This document shows positions 11,175 to 21,910 of a DNA stretch of 64,000 nt, piece after piece. The position numbers and the translations under genes are program-made. Position 1 is the stretch's first letter. Each line of letters starts with the position of its first letter. A model generated the notes under the pieces. The model had not been told where the DNA came from and ran no database searches. It saw nothing but the letters and a program-made list of their open reading frames with translations. The stretch spans positions 2,447,333-2,511,332 of the forward strand of contig BSYO01000016.1 in the NCBI GenBank assembly GCA_033239525.1. Reading direction: 5' to 3'. Origin of the DNA: Nepenthes gracilis (taxonomy: Eukaryota; Streptophyta; Magnoliopsida; Caryophyllales; Nepenthaceae).

Positions 11175-12810
11175 ATGATAAGCAGCAGAGCTCAAGCAAG
11201 CGTCCCGGAAAGAGCTGCGGCTCAGCAGCAGCAGATCGATGCCCCTAACGCTTGCGTTGGCATCGAGAATCACCCCGACCCTGCCGTTAGAGGGTTGGCA
11301 GCAAAGATGGACGACATGTCCAAGGCCTTCACGGCCCTCTGCGCCAAAATGGACAAAAAGGAGAGGGAAGCCCCTTCCAGAGGGTCTCAGGCGGAGATCT
11401 CCCGGAGCAGAGGAGGAAGGCGTGAACGGCACAATGAAGCGCCCACCCGGCGAGACCTGCACAGAACTGAAGTCGCCTCAAGCGGCAGAGGACCTCGAGG
11501 GCCAGAGGAGCGCCGAGGGCCCCGATCCCAAGGCGGCCAGGAGCATCACTCTCGGGAGGTGGCAAATGCGCGTGCATCCCCGCAGAAATCCAGGAGGACT
11601 CACCAGCAGCCCGACGAACTAAGACACCTTCTTAACGCAAGAAGGGCGACTGCTCCACCTCCGGTGGAGGAAAAACTCGAAAAAATATGGAACCGCGTCT
11701 TTGGAGAGAGCAGCGGGGCGAGCGTCCCGCAATCTCCATTCACCGTAAACGTCAAGTCGAGGGCACTCCCCTCGAAGTTTAAAATGCCCAGCCTAGAGGC
11801 ATATGATGGAAGTGCCGACCCCATGGACCACCTTAATATGTTTCGGGAGCACTTAAGCCTTCAGGGGCTTGATGAAACGGCGATGTGCCAGTGCTTCCCC
11901 TTAACGTTGAAAGGGGACGCCAGAGTTTGGTTCTATGGGATGCCCGCGGGCTCCATTAACACCTTCGGCGAACTGGCGACAGCGTTCCTGTCACAGTTCG
12001 CCTCCAGCAGAAGGGTAGAGAAGCAGCCCCGCATCTCACCCGCGTGGAAGCTGTGGTGCCGTGGAGAGCCCGAGAGGCTTCCGGCCGTGTTCGTGTCCGA
12101 GGCCGCATGATCCCTAAGCCGCTCGATGGCGTGAAGTCGAATGCCTTCCCTGTCTCGGCCTCGAGGGGGTTCCTTCTTCAAGCACCTTATCCATAAGGGC
12201 CCCCGTACTTTCGAAGAGGCCGAGTCCATAGCGAGGGCCTATATTGCAGCGGAGGAGGCGAACGAAGCAAAGCGCCCAACAAGGAGCGAGGACTACCGCC
12301 CGAAGACAGAGGAGGTGAAGAGGAAGGCCGGGGACTATCGCAGTCCCCCGTTCGTGGCCAGGCATGAAAAGCACCACAAGCCCGAGATGCCCACGCGTAG
12401 AGACGTTCCCCCAACACGTCTCACTCCCTTGAACGATACGCGGACCAACGTGCTGATGCAAATTCAAGGGGAAAAGTTCGTGAAATGGCCCCTGCCATTG
12501 AAGAACCCAGGAGGTGGAGACCAAACGAAGTACTGCGATTTCCATCGCTGCGGAGGCCACGCTACAGAAGACTGCAAATCCTTGCAGAGGGAGATCGAAG
12601 AGCTGATAAAAAGGGGACACCTCAACCGTTTCCTGCAGAGACCCGGGCAGTCCGCCAGAGCAGCAGTCGAGGCAGAAGCAGATCCCCCGAGGAACAGAGT
12701 GGCGGCCGGAGTCATAAACATGGTGTCCACACGGCCGGCAAGAGATGGAGGCCGAGAGCATGGAGCGTCAAAGAGACCTCGGACCAGTTCCGAGGACGAC
12801 GTCATCTGCT
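11175..12810 (+). pseudogene. Tat gag (capsid and nucleocapsid), frame-shifted
   Basis: The ATG at 11175 follows a 100-bp leader. The N-terminal ~170 residues are charged and low-complexity. The capsid core follows (FKMPSLEAYDGSADPMDHL, then GDARVWFYGMPAGSINTF and LATAFLSQFASSRRV), which is the gag signature of plant gypsy elements. Between about 12030 and 12160 the reading moves between all three frames by small indels, and the first frame stops at 12110. The frame from 12141 carries the capsid C-terminal part (FFKHLIHKGPRTFEEAESIA) and a CDFHRCGGHATEDC knuckle of the Tat type near 12535-12576, followed by LKREIEELI-like helix. Gag packages the RNA in virus-like particles; this copy is broken. 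Confidence 0.9.
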
Positions 12811-12819
12811 TTGGTAAGA

Positions 12820-13420
12820 ACGACATGTCTCATGTAACTTCCCCCCACTCTGACCCTCTGGTTGTAACTGCACTCGTTTCAGATGGGGTAAACGACTTTC
12901 ATCTGAAACGTGTATTTGTCGATAATGGAAGTTCAAGGAATTTGCTTTATCTCGACGCCTACTATAAGTTAGGATTAAAAAGTGACCAAATGAAGGCCCC
13001 AGAGGGGCCGCTGTACGGACTCGATAACGAGCCAGTCCCCGTTCAGGGCATTGTACAGCTGGAGGTCACCTTGGGGACGTATCCGAGGACTGCGTCAAAG
13101 CTCCTCACCTTCCTGGTGGTGGACCTCCCGTCCGTTTATAATGCAATCCTCGGACGTCACTGTCTGACCACTTTTGGAGCCGTGACCTCCATCCCGCATC
13201 TTAAGATGAAGTTTCCAACTCCATTTGGCGTCGGGGAAGTCTTGGGCGAGCAGTCCGTAGGGAGAACGTGTTACCTGTCACAGGTCACACGAACTCCCCT
13301 TCCCCAACCAATGGAAGACCTCGACCTCAGGGACGAGACGACCCTCCAACAAGCGCAGGCTGGTGAGCCTACCGTTCGGATCCGATTGGATCCCGAGGAC
13401 CCTGAGAGGTGCGTTCAGAT
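12820..13420 (+). pseudogene. Tat aspartic protease domain
   Basis: In the same frame as the gag C-terminus, with no separate start. The active-site motif FVDNGSS lies near 12915-12935 (Asp-Asn-Gly rather than Asp-Thr/Ser-Gly, a form I recall as common in the Tat lineage). The flap region is around LYGLDNEPVPVQG and the hydrophobic 'NAILGRHCL' (about 13140-13161) matches the conserved ILGRxxL of retroelement proteases. It would release gag and pol products. The domain itself is uninterrupted, but both flanks are frame-broken. Confidence 0.85.
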
Positions 13421-14792
13421 AGGAAGCTCTCTCACCGAGTCCGTCCGAGAAAGCCTTACGGCACTCCTAAGGGAGAACTCGGACATCTTTGCTTGGTCCC
13501 CAGCGGACATGCCGGGGATTTCCCCCGAAACCATAACTCACAGGCTGGGTGTGGATCCCCACCACAAGCCTGTTAGACAAAAGCGCAGGAACTATTCAAC
13601 GGAAAAGCTGATAGCTATCCAAGAAGAAGTGAAGAAGCTCCTGGACGCTGGATTCATCCGGAGGTGCAATATCCGGATTGGCTCTCCAACGTAGTGATGG
13701 TGAAGAAGAGCAATGGAAAGTGGAGGATGTGCGTGAACTTCACAGACCTCAACAAGGCTTGTCCGAAAGACAGCTTTCCACTCCCCAGGGTGGATCGACT
13801 GGTGGACTCGACCAGCGGCTACGAGCTGCTTAGCTTCATGGACGCCTACTCCGGATACAACCAGATCAAGATGCACGCGGAGGACGAGGAGCATACATCG
13901 TTCATGACCAGACTGTGGCACGTCTTGCACATAAGGTAATGCCCTTCGGTCTCAAGAACGCCGGCGCAACATACCAGCGGCTAGTCAACAAAATCTTTGA
14001 AAACCATATTGGCAGAAACGTAGAAGTCTACGTCGACGACATGCTCGTCAAAAGCACCATTGGTGGAAGTCACGTCGAAGACTTAGCAGAGACCTTCCGA
14101 GTACTCAGAGCGCACGGAATGAAGCTGAACCCCAGCAAGTGCACCTTTGGGGTGTCGTCCGGGAAGTTCCTCGGTTTCATAGTGTCGCAACGTGGAATCG
14201 AGGCGAACCCGAGAGAAGATCCAGCCATCTTGGATATGAAGTCCCCTCGGACTGTGAAGGACGTCCAGAGGCTCACGGACGAGTGGCTGCCCTCTCCCGT
14301 TTCCTAGCCAAATCAGCTGAGAAGCATCTGCCATTTTTCAAGGCACTCAGGGGACCGAAAACCCAAGGGTTTCGCTGGAGCAATGAGTGCGAAGAAGCAT
14401 TCCGGGGGCTCAAGGCATACTTAGCCAATCCTCCTCTCCTGGCCTCCCCACTACCAGGAGAGGAACTCTATTTGTACCTGTCAGTGACCGACCGAGCCCT
14501 AGGATCGGTCCTGGTGAGGCAGCATCAAGGAGATCAGCAGCCGGTGTATTACGTCAGCAAGACGCTGGCTGATTCAGAGACCCGGTATCCACATGCCGAA
14601 AAGGTCGCATTAACACTGGTGTACTCAGCTAGGAAGCTGAGACCTTACTTCCAGGCTCACAAGATCGTGGTGCTGACCGACCAGCCACTGAGAACCATTT
14701 TGCAAAAGCCCGAGGTCTCCGGGCGATTGATCAAGTGGGCTATCGAGCTCGGTGAGTTCGAGCATCGAAGTTCAGCCCCGGCCCCGCCATAA
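13420..14792 (+). pseudogene. Tat reverse transcriptase and RNase H, three frame breaks
   Basis: The RT start is marked by PADMPGISPE and HHKPVRQKRRNYS. Further motifs are KKSNGKWRMCVNFTDLNKACPKD, FMDAYSGYNQIKM, MPFGLKNAGATYQRL and the catalytic YVDDMLVKS near 14029. The RNase H part has FRWSNECEEAF, LYLYLSVTDRALGSVL, QQPVYYVSKTL and YPHAEKVALTLVYSARKLRPYF. The frame changes near 13662, between 13905 and 13935, and near 14277. The first and last look like loss of one G in a short G run. As it stands no functional enzyme can be made. Confidence 0.92.
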
Positions 14793-14883
14793 AGGGCCAG
14801 GCCCTTGCGGACTTTATGGTAGAAACAACAGCACTTCAAGACGAAGACGTCGCCGGGCGACGGGGGCTGAAGAAGCAGAGTTC

Positions 14884-15295
14884 ACTCCAGCGTGGACTTT
14901 GCATGTAGATGGATCCTCTATGAAGGATGGGTGCGGAGCGGGTGTTGTGCTGCAAACGCCCATGGGATCCGAGATCAAATACTCAGTAACCTTGGGGTTT
15001 CCGGCCACAAACAACGTAGCAGAATACGAGGCCCTGCTCACAGGATCAAGGGCGGGCAAAGGAGTGCTCGGCCAAGAGCCTAGTGATCTATAGTGACTCC
15101 GAGCTGGTTGTCAACCAGGCCCTCGGAAACTTTGAAGTCAACAGCCCTCAGCTTTCCAAGTACCTCGCAAAAGTGAAAGAGTTGGCCTCGCATTTCGAGA
15201 AGGTCAGATTTGTGCACATTCTAAGGGAAGAAAACGAGAAAGCAGACATGTTGGCAAAGGCAGCAGCAGCCAGAGACCCGGGGCAGTATGACAAA
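14884..15295 (+). pseudogene. Second (archaeal-type) RNase H of the Tat element
   Basis: The domain starts at WTLHVDGSSMKDGCGAG with the first catalytic Asp, then NNVAEYEALLTG with the Glu, YSDSELVVNQ with the second Asp and ENEKADMLAKAA with the last Asp. A dual RNase H, with an extra archaeal-like domain between the RT-linked RNase H and integrase, is a known feature of Tat elements. A +1 shift in a G run near 15053 separates the first half from the second, and the connector before the domain (14755-14830) is also frame-broken. Confidence 0.88.
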
Positions 15296-16607
15296 GGAAT
15301 GAGAGAAATTCTGGAGCGACCCTCCATAGAAGAGCCAGAGGCCGAGGTCATGCAGGTGTCCGGAAATGACACTTGGATGACCGCCTACTTGAGATACCTC
15401 ACCAGTGGAGTTCTGCCCGAGGACGCCGCAGAAGCCAGAAAAGTGAGGAAGTCCGCGGGCTGGTACACCGTCATTGACGACCGTCTATATCGCCGGGGGT
15501 ACTCGGCCCCCTATTTGAGGTGCCTTACCCCCGAGGAGGCAGAGTATGCACTTCAAGAGGTGCATCTAGGAATTTGTAGATCACATATTGGAGGCAAGAA
15601 CCTAGCATTCAAGATTATGCGGCAAGGGTATTATTGGCCAACAATGAGGAATGATGCCATGGACTTCGTGCGCAAGTGTGAAAATTTCCAGGTCCACGGC
15701 AATATTAGCCATCAGCCACACGTGGAGCTTCAAGCGTTGCAATCTCCATGGCCCTTTGCACAATGGGGGCTTGACATCCTCGAACCGTTTCCCATTGCGT
15801 CCGCTCAGAGGAAGTTCCTCATCGTGGGAATAGACTACTTCACCAAGTGGGTAGAAGCAACGCCACTAGCACGGATAACCGAGCGGAACACGATCGAGTT
15901 CCTCCGGCAGAGTATTGTTTGCAGGTTTGGAGTGCCCGAGTGCGTCGTCACAGATAATGGGACACAGTTCACAGGAAGGCAATTTTCCAGGTACTGTGCT
16001 AGCCTTCGAATTAATTTAATTCATACATCTGTTGCATATCCTCAGGCCAACGGCCAGGTAGAAGTCACAAACAGGACCATCTTGCATGGGCTGAAAACCA
16101 AGCTGCTAGACTCCGGGGGCTCATGGGTGGACGATCTGCCATCCATCCTCCGGGCGCACAGGACCACAACGAGGGAACCTACAAGAGAGACCCGTTCGGC
16201 TGTGCTACGGGGTCGAGGCTGTCATACCACTAGAAGTGGGCCTTCCAAGCCTCCGAGTAGAACACTTCGACCCAAGCGTCAACGACCACCGGCTCCGAGA
16301 GCACCTAGATTTGCTTGAGGAAGCCCGAAGCAAAGCACAACTTTGTGTGGCAATGTACCAACGTCGGGTGGCCCGCTATTACAACAAGAAAGTAAAAGCA
16401 CGGCAGTTCGAAGTCGGAGACCTGGTATTGAGAAGCATCGCGGCAACAGGAAAGAATGCCGGCCGAAACAAGCTCTCTCCAAATTGGGAAGGACCCTTCC
16501 TAGTCTCAGCAGTACTTCAAAACGGGGCATACAAGCTGCGAACCCAGGAAGGTAAGCTAATCCCTCGTACATGGAATGTAGCGCACCTCAAAAAGTACTA
16601 CCAGTAG
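15296..16607 (+). pseudogene. Tat integrase, frame-broken near the C-terminus
   Basis: The zinc-binding N-terminus is seen in EVHLGICRSHIGGKNLA and YYWPTMRNDAMDFVRKCENF; the second Cys of the HHCC set appears replaced by Phe (KCENFQ). The catalytic core has WGLDILEPF (D), VTDNGTQFTG (D) and QANGQVEVTNRT (E). Near 16190, loss of one C in a C run shifts the frame. The C-terminal part continues at 16236-16607 with FEVGDLVLRS, KLSPNWEGPF and WNVAHLKKYYQ and no chromodomain. Integrase would insert the cDNA, giving the 5-bp duplication seen at the element's ends. Confidence 0.92.
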
Positions 16608-16630
16608 GGACGAAGCAGTCAAGACAAAAA

Positions 16631-17155
16631 CTCGGGATCGTCCGAGCGGCCCAAGAGGTCGAACTTAAAAACTCCGGTGCCACCCGAGCGGCCCACTGCG
16701 GTCGGACCCATGAGGTCAGGCAATGAAACTCGGTTCCGTCCGAGCGGCCCAAGAGGTCGAACTTAAAAACTCGGGTGCCACCCGAGCGGCCCACTGCGGT
16801 CGGACCCATGAGGTCAGGCAATGAAACTCGGTTCCGTCCGAGCGGCCCAAGAGGTCGAACTTAAAAACTCGGGTGCCACCCGAGCGGCCCACTGCGGTCG
16901 GACCCATGAGGTCAGGCAATGAAACTCGGTTCCGTCCGAGCGGCCCAAGAGGTCGAACTTAAAAACTCGGGTGCCACCCGAGCGGCCCACTGCGGTCGGA
17001 CCCATGAGGTCAGGCAATGAAACTCGGTTCCGTCCGAGCGGCCCAAGAGGTCGAATTTAAAAACTCGGGTGCCACCCGAGCGGCCCACAGCGGTCGGACC
17101 CCTGAGGTCAGGCAATGAAACTCGGGTTCGTCCGAGCGGCCCAAGAGGTCGAATT
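16631..17155. repeat. 98-bp tandem array, 5 full units plus a partial
   Basis: Units begin at 16631, 16729, 16827, 16925, 17023 and 17121 (partial) and are nearly identical. Each contains a palindrome CTCGGGTGCCACCCGAG (8-bp stem) and two copies of ccgagcggccc. The array lies between integrase and the opposite-strand gene. This hypervariable 3' zone of Tat/Ogre elements is reported to host tandem repeats that can seed satellites. The four identical 67-codon minus-strand frames here are repeat by-products. Confidence 0.97.
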
Positions 17156-17259
17156 CAGCAAACACAAAGGAAGGAAAAGAAGAAGGCACAACAATCTTCA
17201 ACAACTTCTTTCTCATTTCAACAAAGGTGAAGAGTACATGTACAAAAAATAAAAGTACA

Positions 17260-19290
17260 TCAAGGCACTGGTGGCTGGCTCCCCGACACCTCAGCCAGCT
17301 CAGGAAGGTCCAAGGACACTTCCAGATCCGAAGACTCTGACGGCCCTGGAGATAGTGGATCTTCAGAAGGACCCGAACGGACATCGCTCGGAAAGGGCCT
17401 CCCAGCAATGCCAAACAAGTCAGCAGCTCTTGAAGCACTGGCATTGAGGGGGTGGAGAATGAAGCTAGGGAACCGTGGACGAATCAGTCGAAGTACTCGG
17501 CGGCACATGTGAATGCCCTCCCAGTACTTACGGTCCAGCAAAGGAGCAATGTCCACGGTCGGGATGGACGCCCTCAGCTTTGCATCCTGACGAGACAGCC
17601 TCTCCTGTTGACGCTTCAAGACTTCGTTCAAGGAGGCTATCTCCCCCCTTGCGGCCGCAAGCTCCGCCTTGGCAACCGCAAGCTCCACCCTATCCTTCCG
17701 AGCGGCCTCCCTGGCAGCTTCCAGTTGCTCTAGCTGAGAGAAGCCCCGCGCAACTCTTTCAGAAATGGCATCAAGTCTCCCAGCCATGCCGTGGATCTGG
17801 ACAAAAGGGCAAGGTTAGTTGGAACAAGAAAGATAAAGCGAAGGACCAAAACACTTAGAAAAATAAAGTACCTCAGCAGCAAGGGAGCCACCACTTAAAG
17901 GGGGCTCCTCCCTGGACTCCGGGGCCTGAGCAGCAGCCACGAACACTTCCACCCCAGCCTCAGAAGTGGAAACGTCAACATGAGGGGCGACGGCTGGGGG
18001 CTCAACGGCAATGGCCGCGGGCTCAACGGCAGGCGCCGCGGCCACCTCTTCAGATGGACCGAGGTCTGGAGCGGTCGTAGTTCCTTCGCCGGGAACGTCC
18101 TCCAGGACCTCGACCTGAGCTTCTTCTTGGACTGAGACGACCGGGTGCTCGGTCGCTAGCTCTTCTACAATCTCCATAACAGAGTCCTCGCCCCATGGAT
18201 CTTCGGATGGATGCTCGACAGGTAAAACAAGAGGAACGCCAGGAGCAAGACCCTCTGCTTGAACTTGGACTTCTAGGGGATCGATCACCTCCACCATCCT
18301 CCACGTGGAATCTTGAGGAGGGTCAGAAGAAGAAACTTTCGAGGACCTCGGCGCTGAAGACCTTCTCTTCTTGAAGAGAGGAGCAATAGCGTCCTCGTCG
18401 TCAAAAGCCTCAGGTACGTCCTCGTCCGAAATTGTACCCTCTGAAGAGGGTAGCTCTACAGTCACGGGCCGTTTGGAGCCCTCAGGAGCCGCGCACTTCA
18501 AGCCCTCAGACGGCTTGGTAGGCTCCACTCGGATGGGCGGACTTTGGATAACCAACGTCCCCGTCCTCTTCTTCAACATCTTTTTCTTCTTGGACTCCTT
18601 GGGAGTGGAGGCGGACGCAGAAACGTCCTCGGATCGCGTGGCCCACTTGGCCTCCTTGAGGTTCTCGGGACGCAACCAAATATTGCGCTTGTCCAAGTGG
18701 AATCCCCCGAGATTAGCCTTAATGAGATCCGTGATCTCCTTCGAGCTTTCCTTATCATTGAGGGAAGGCTCGGTGCAATACTCGGGGACCACCTTCCCCC
18801 AAGCTTTCGGAATGGCCCATGACGATCGGACGCCGAGGAAGAAGAATTTATCCTTCCACCTCTTGGTGGAATCAGGGTTCCCACCACAGAGCAAGGCAAA
18901 GTCCGGCCGGGGGGTCATTGTGATCCAGTCAAGGTTATGGGTGAAACGGAACATAACCTTGACTACGGTGGCATTCAAAAGCTTCTTCTGACAGCGTAGA
19001 AAGACGCACAAAGAGACAAGATACCTCATGGCGTTCGGTTGGAGCCCGGCTAGTGGGACTCGCAAGTCCCTCATAATCTCGAGAAGTTCCAAGGGAACTG
19101 GGAACCGCAGACCACTCTTGAGGTGGATCTCGTAAACAGAAATGAAACCGTCAGGAGGGCGCGACGCCCTATCATGCGGCTCCGGCACCACCATGGCCAT
19201 ATCGTCAGGAATCTCGTACAGGACTCGCAGCTCCTCAAGCCTGTCGTTCGACAGTGACGATGCGATGTCTCTTACTCCGGGCGCCACCAT
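17260..19290 (-). CDS. Spliced opposite-strand gene of the Tat element
   Basis: Encoded against gag-pol. Exon 1 runs from ATG 19290 to 17872 (473 codons); a 75-bp intron (17871-17797; GTACTT donor, TTTTGTCCAG acceptor, phase 0) joins to exon 2 (17796-17260, 178 codons), giving about 651 aa. The ATG has A at -3 and G at +4. Exon 1 begins MVAPGVRDIASSLSNDRL and has a globular part to about residue 240 (NAMRYLVSLCVFLRC, WKDKFFFLGVRSSW), a Lys-rich patch, then a long acidic Pro/Val/Ala/Glu-rich tail. Exon 2 has a coiled coil (about 60 residues rich in Ala/Glu/Arg) and an acidic Ser/Pro C-terminus. Pfam lists such proteins as putative gypsy type transposon (from memory). Function unknown. Both exons are open, unlike gag-pol. 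Confidence 0.82.
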
Positions 19291-19399
19291 TGTGAATTTG
19301 AAAGCGAAAGAAGCAAGGAAATGAAGAACTTGGAAACGAAAGGGTTTATCACAGAGGAAGACGAGGAAGAAAGGTTCAGCAGAAGAAAGTTTATGAAGG

Positions 19400-19600
19400 G
19401 CCAAGAGGCGCCTTTTATAGCCCGAAAAATTTGAAAAGGCGCCATCATCACCATGCCACACGTCAGACGGCCATTCAAATCAGAAAAAGTAGCATTGCCA
19501 CGTGTCACTCGGACATTGGCCACGTGAAGTCTGACCGTCCGTCAGAATAATTAATGGCTGGCCACGTGTCACCCGGCCGTTCTCTTCAGCGAAATGATGA
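19400..19600 (-). promoter_or_regulatory. Promoter of the Tat opposite-strand gene
   Basis: On the minus strand a TATAAAA box (19413-19419) lies 123 bp before the ATG. Three CACGTG G-boxes lie upstream (19499-19504, 19521-19526 and 19563-19568), each as cacgtggc or acacgtggc, the core of ABRE/G-box elements bound by bZIP and bHLH factors in plants. A start site about 30 bp below the TATA box would leave a ~95-nt CT-rich leader. This is a normal plant promoter layout and is separate from the LTR promoter. Activity is inferred. Confidence 0.7.
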
Positions 19601-19877
19601 ACGTTACCTTTCCAAGGCGATTGACAGCACGTCAATCACGCATTTAATGCCCACAGAAGCCTGAAACGGCGGCATGAGAGTTTTCGGACAATAACAAAGT
19701 TATCAGACGATGAAGTCCGCGGACCAAGAGGAAGTCTCCAGAAGTTACGAGGACTTAAACGTGCCTCCAAGCAAATTCTGATCTATGTCTTCATCAGCAG
19801 CAGGACTCCTCGAACAATCATCATGTTCGCGGACTAGCACTCACAAGAAAAAAGACATCTCAGGAAGCCTCAGAAGA

Positions 19878-19925
19878 ACATGCCCAACGGTCGAAGATCT
19901 CGGACCCTTGGGCATGGGGGGCTAG
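19878..19925 (+). promoter_or_regulatory. Polypurine tract and adjoining hairpin
   Basis: A G run (catggggggctag) ends immediately before the 3' LTR and is the likely plus-strand primer. A 9-bp perfect inverted repeat, catgcccaa (19879-19887) and ttgggcatg (19908-19916), places the tract at the foot of a hairpin. Confidence 0.75.
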
Positions 19926-20689
19926 TGTTGGGTTCAGTACCCAGGGTCCCCAATCCACCGGGTAAAAAGGATAAGTACTTGACCCGGGAAGATGAGTGTA
20001 TCGGAGTCCGAGAATGTTCACAGCAGTCTGAGAGAAGATCTCGAAATAGCAGTGCAGGAACGTCCGAGGGCTTTGAAGCCCGAGAACCCTCATCAAGCTT
20101 TGAAGTCCGCGGACCCAGTAAAAGCACGAGGACTTATCCAAAGGTCAAAGTTCCAATCAGTACGAGGACTCTTCAAGACGTCCGAGAATGCCAGCTCAGC
20201 TTCATAAAACGTCCAAAAGACGCATAAAGTCTGCAACACGCCACCACCGCCAGAACTGACACGGTAGTCTGACATTCCTGGCAAATACGGCACGAAACGG
20301 CTCAGGCGGCCAAAAGTTGCCCATTCACGATAACAAACCTGACACACAGAGAGATGTGTTAGGAGAGTAGGTGGCCAGCTTGGCACCTAGCAGCCAACGG
20401 TAACATTCTCTCCTATAAATACCCCACTTGGGGCATCAGATAGGGGGCGGGATTTTCCTTAAGCAAAAAAGAGAGAAAAGGCAAAAACGCTCGTCCATTG
20501 TTCTCGGACACCACTTTGTAAACAGCAATAACAAACTTAGTGAAATCTTTTCCAGGCCAGGCCTCGTGGTTTTCCCTTCTCATTCAAGAGAAGGTTTCCA
20601 CGTAAAAATACTGTGTTCAATCTCTCTTCTCTCTCACTCAATTATCATCTCATTTGTGTTGCTCGGACCCGAAAATCCGTAACGCAACA
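19926..20689 (+). repeat. 3' LTR of the Tat element
   Basis: Same termini as the 5' LTR and about 98% identical by hand comparison. TATA at 20414-20420. Differences include acacag/acacgg near 20261, cagcag/cacaga near 20345 and several C/T and A/G changes. Confidence 0.96.
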
Positions 20690-20694
20690 CCTTC
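20690..20694. repeat. Target site duplication CCTTC (right)
   Basis: Matches 10306-10310. Confidence 0.95.
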
Positions 20695-21190
20695 CTTTTA
20701 AAACATGGAACTTGTTAGAAGGGCGGCATCAAGACATTTTATACATGCTTACTTTCCTATTATGTTATATTTATTTTTATATTTCTGGAAGTTTTTAAGG
20801 AACCCATTCATTAGCCTTTTAAGTGAATTCATGGGCGTTGATTGATCTTTAAAAAAATAAATAATTAAAGTTAAAAAATATATTTATATTTTTTATAAAA
20901 TATTTTTAATCCATATATTTTTATTTTTTAAATAATTCATATATTTTTAATTTAATAGGCTAAATATGCTTGTTTTGTATTTATATTGATACATCTCTAT
21001 ATCCAAATTATTGTACGGATTAGGGAATTAATCAATCTTCTATTAGGGTTAAATTGGAGTAGATTCGGTCTCTATATTTACAAACCTCGATTCTGAACAC
21101 TACAAACAACAAACAAGATGTCAAATAATTTGTGAGACTCGTTGCTTAGTTAATATTCCAACACTCGAATTAAAAATCTTTCTCAAAAAA
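20695..21190. other. AT-rich flank
   Basis: Continuation of the AT-rich DNA interrupted by the Tat insertion. No feature was seen. Confidence 0.5.
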
Positions 21191-21910
21191 TAAAAAGATG
21201 TAAAGATGTAAGTGAATACAATGGTGCACGTATGTGGAGGATGTAAGAGGAGAATTGGGCCCCTATAATGCGCTCGACGATAAGCGATTTAGAGAAAATC
21301 GGAGGGTAAGGCTTCAGTGTACTGCACTCGAAGAATGGCTTTTGGAGTATTAAGGAGCAAGAGAGCTATTTCCAGAAATAGAGTTTAGTTTTTTCTCAAC
21401 TCTTGCCCGTCGATTGGAATCGATCCCTTATTCAGCAAAGGAGAGATATTTGTAGGTGTTACCAATTGTGGCATTGGTGCGAAGGCTAGAAACTGGTGTT
21501 CCACAGGAATTTGTCAGTCGAAGGACGTTAATAGGAGATACCATTGTCAAGTATCATCTTGTGGCGGTAATGTAACCACATCTAATTATGGCTAACAGGA
21601 GCCAAGCTATTCTTGCGTGGATTGACGGGACTACTATGGGTTGGCAGGCGTGATGGTTCTCCAGAGTTGACCTCTACTACTATCGGTTGGTGCCTACTGT
21701 GTTGGCACCCTTTGCGCTATCAAATTGTTATTACTGAGCTAGAGGGTATATTTAAGCCGCGATTGGTCGCGCCACAAAGATTGCCCATTGAGCCTAAACC
21801 GTCACTACCTTCTTTGGCCAAAAACGTGTATGTTGAAGGTAGACTATTTATGGGGTCTTTTAGGCTCCATTGCTTCTTGACCCCTTTCGACAGATGGGTC
21901 GACTTCTAAA
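21190..21910. repeat. GC-richer island, probable unidentified repeat remnant
   Basis: Base composition rises sharply between AT-rich flanks. One 98-codon plus-strand frame (21613-21909) lies in it, but neither its peptide nor its codon use suggests a gene. A gtatatttaagccgcg TATA-like site lies near 21749. It could be an old LTR remnant or an orphan promoter. No ends were identified. Confidence 0.3.

Larger units (their letters stand above)
10311..20689 (+). mobile_element. Full-length Tat/Ogre-lineage Ty3/gypsy retrotransposon
   Basis: 10.4-kb element bounded by TG...CA LTRs of 763 and 764 bp and a 5-bp target duplication. The internal order is PBS, gag, protease, RT, RNase H, a second (archaeal-type) RNase H, integrase without chromodomain, 98-bp tandem array, minus-strand additional gene, PPT. 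The second RNase H and the opposite-strand additional ORF are known marks of the Tat lineage. The LTRs differ at about 15 bases plus a small indel by my count (about 2%, mostly transitions), so insertion is recent. Even so, gag-pol contains at least seven frame disruptions and the copy cannot encode an intact polyprotein. Confidence 0.97.

Noticed and set aside
16588..17115. Series of identical 67-codon minus-strand frames
   Set aside because: They are the same frame repeated by the 98-bp array; no gene features.
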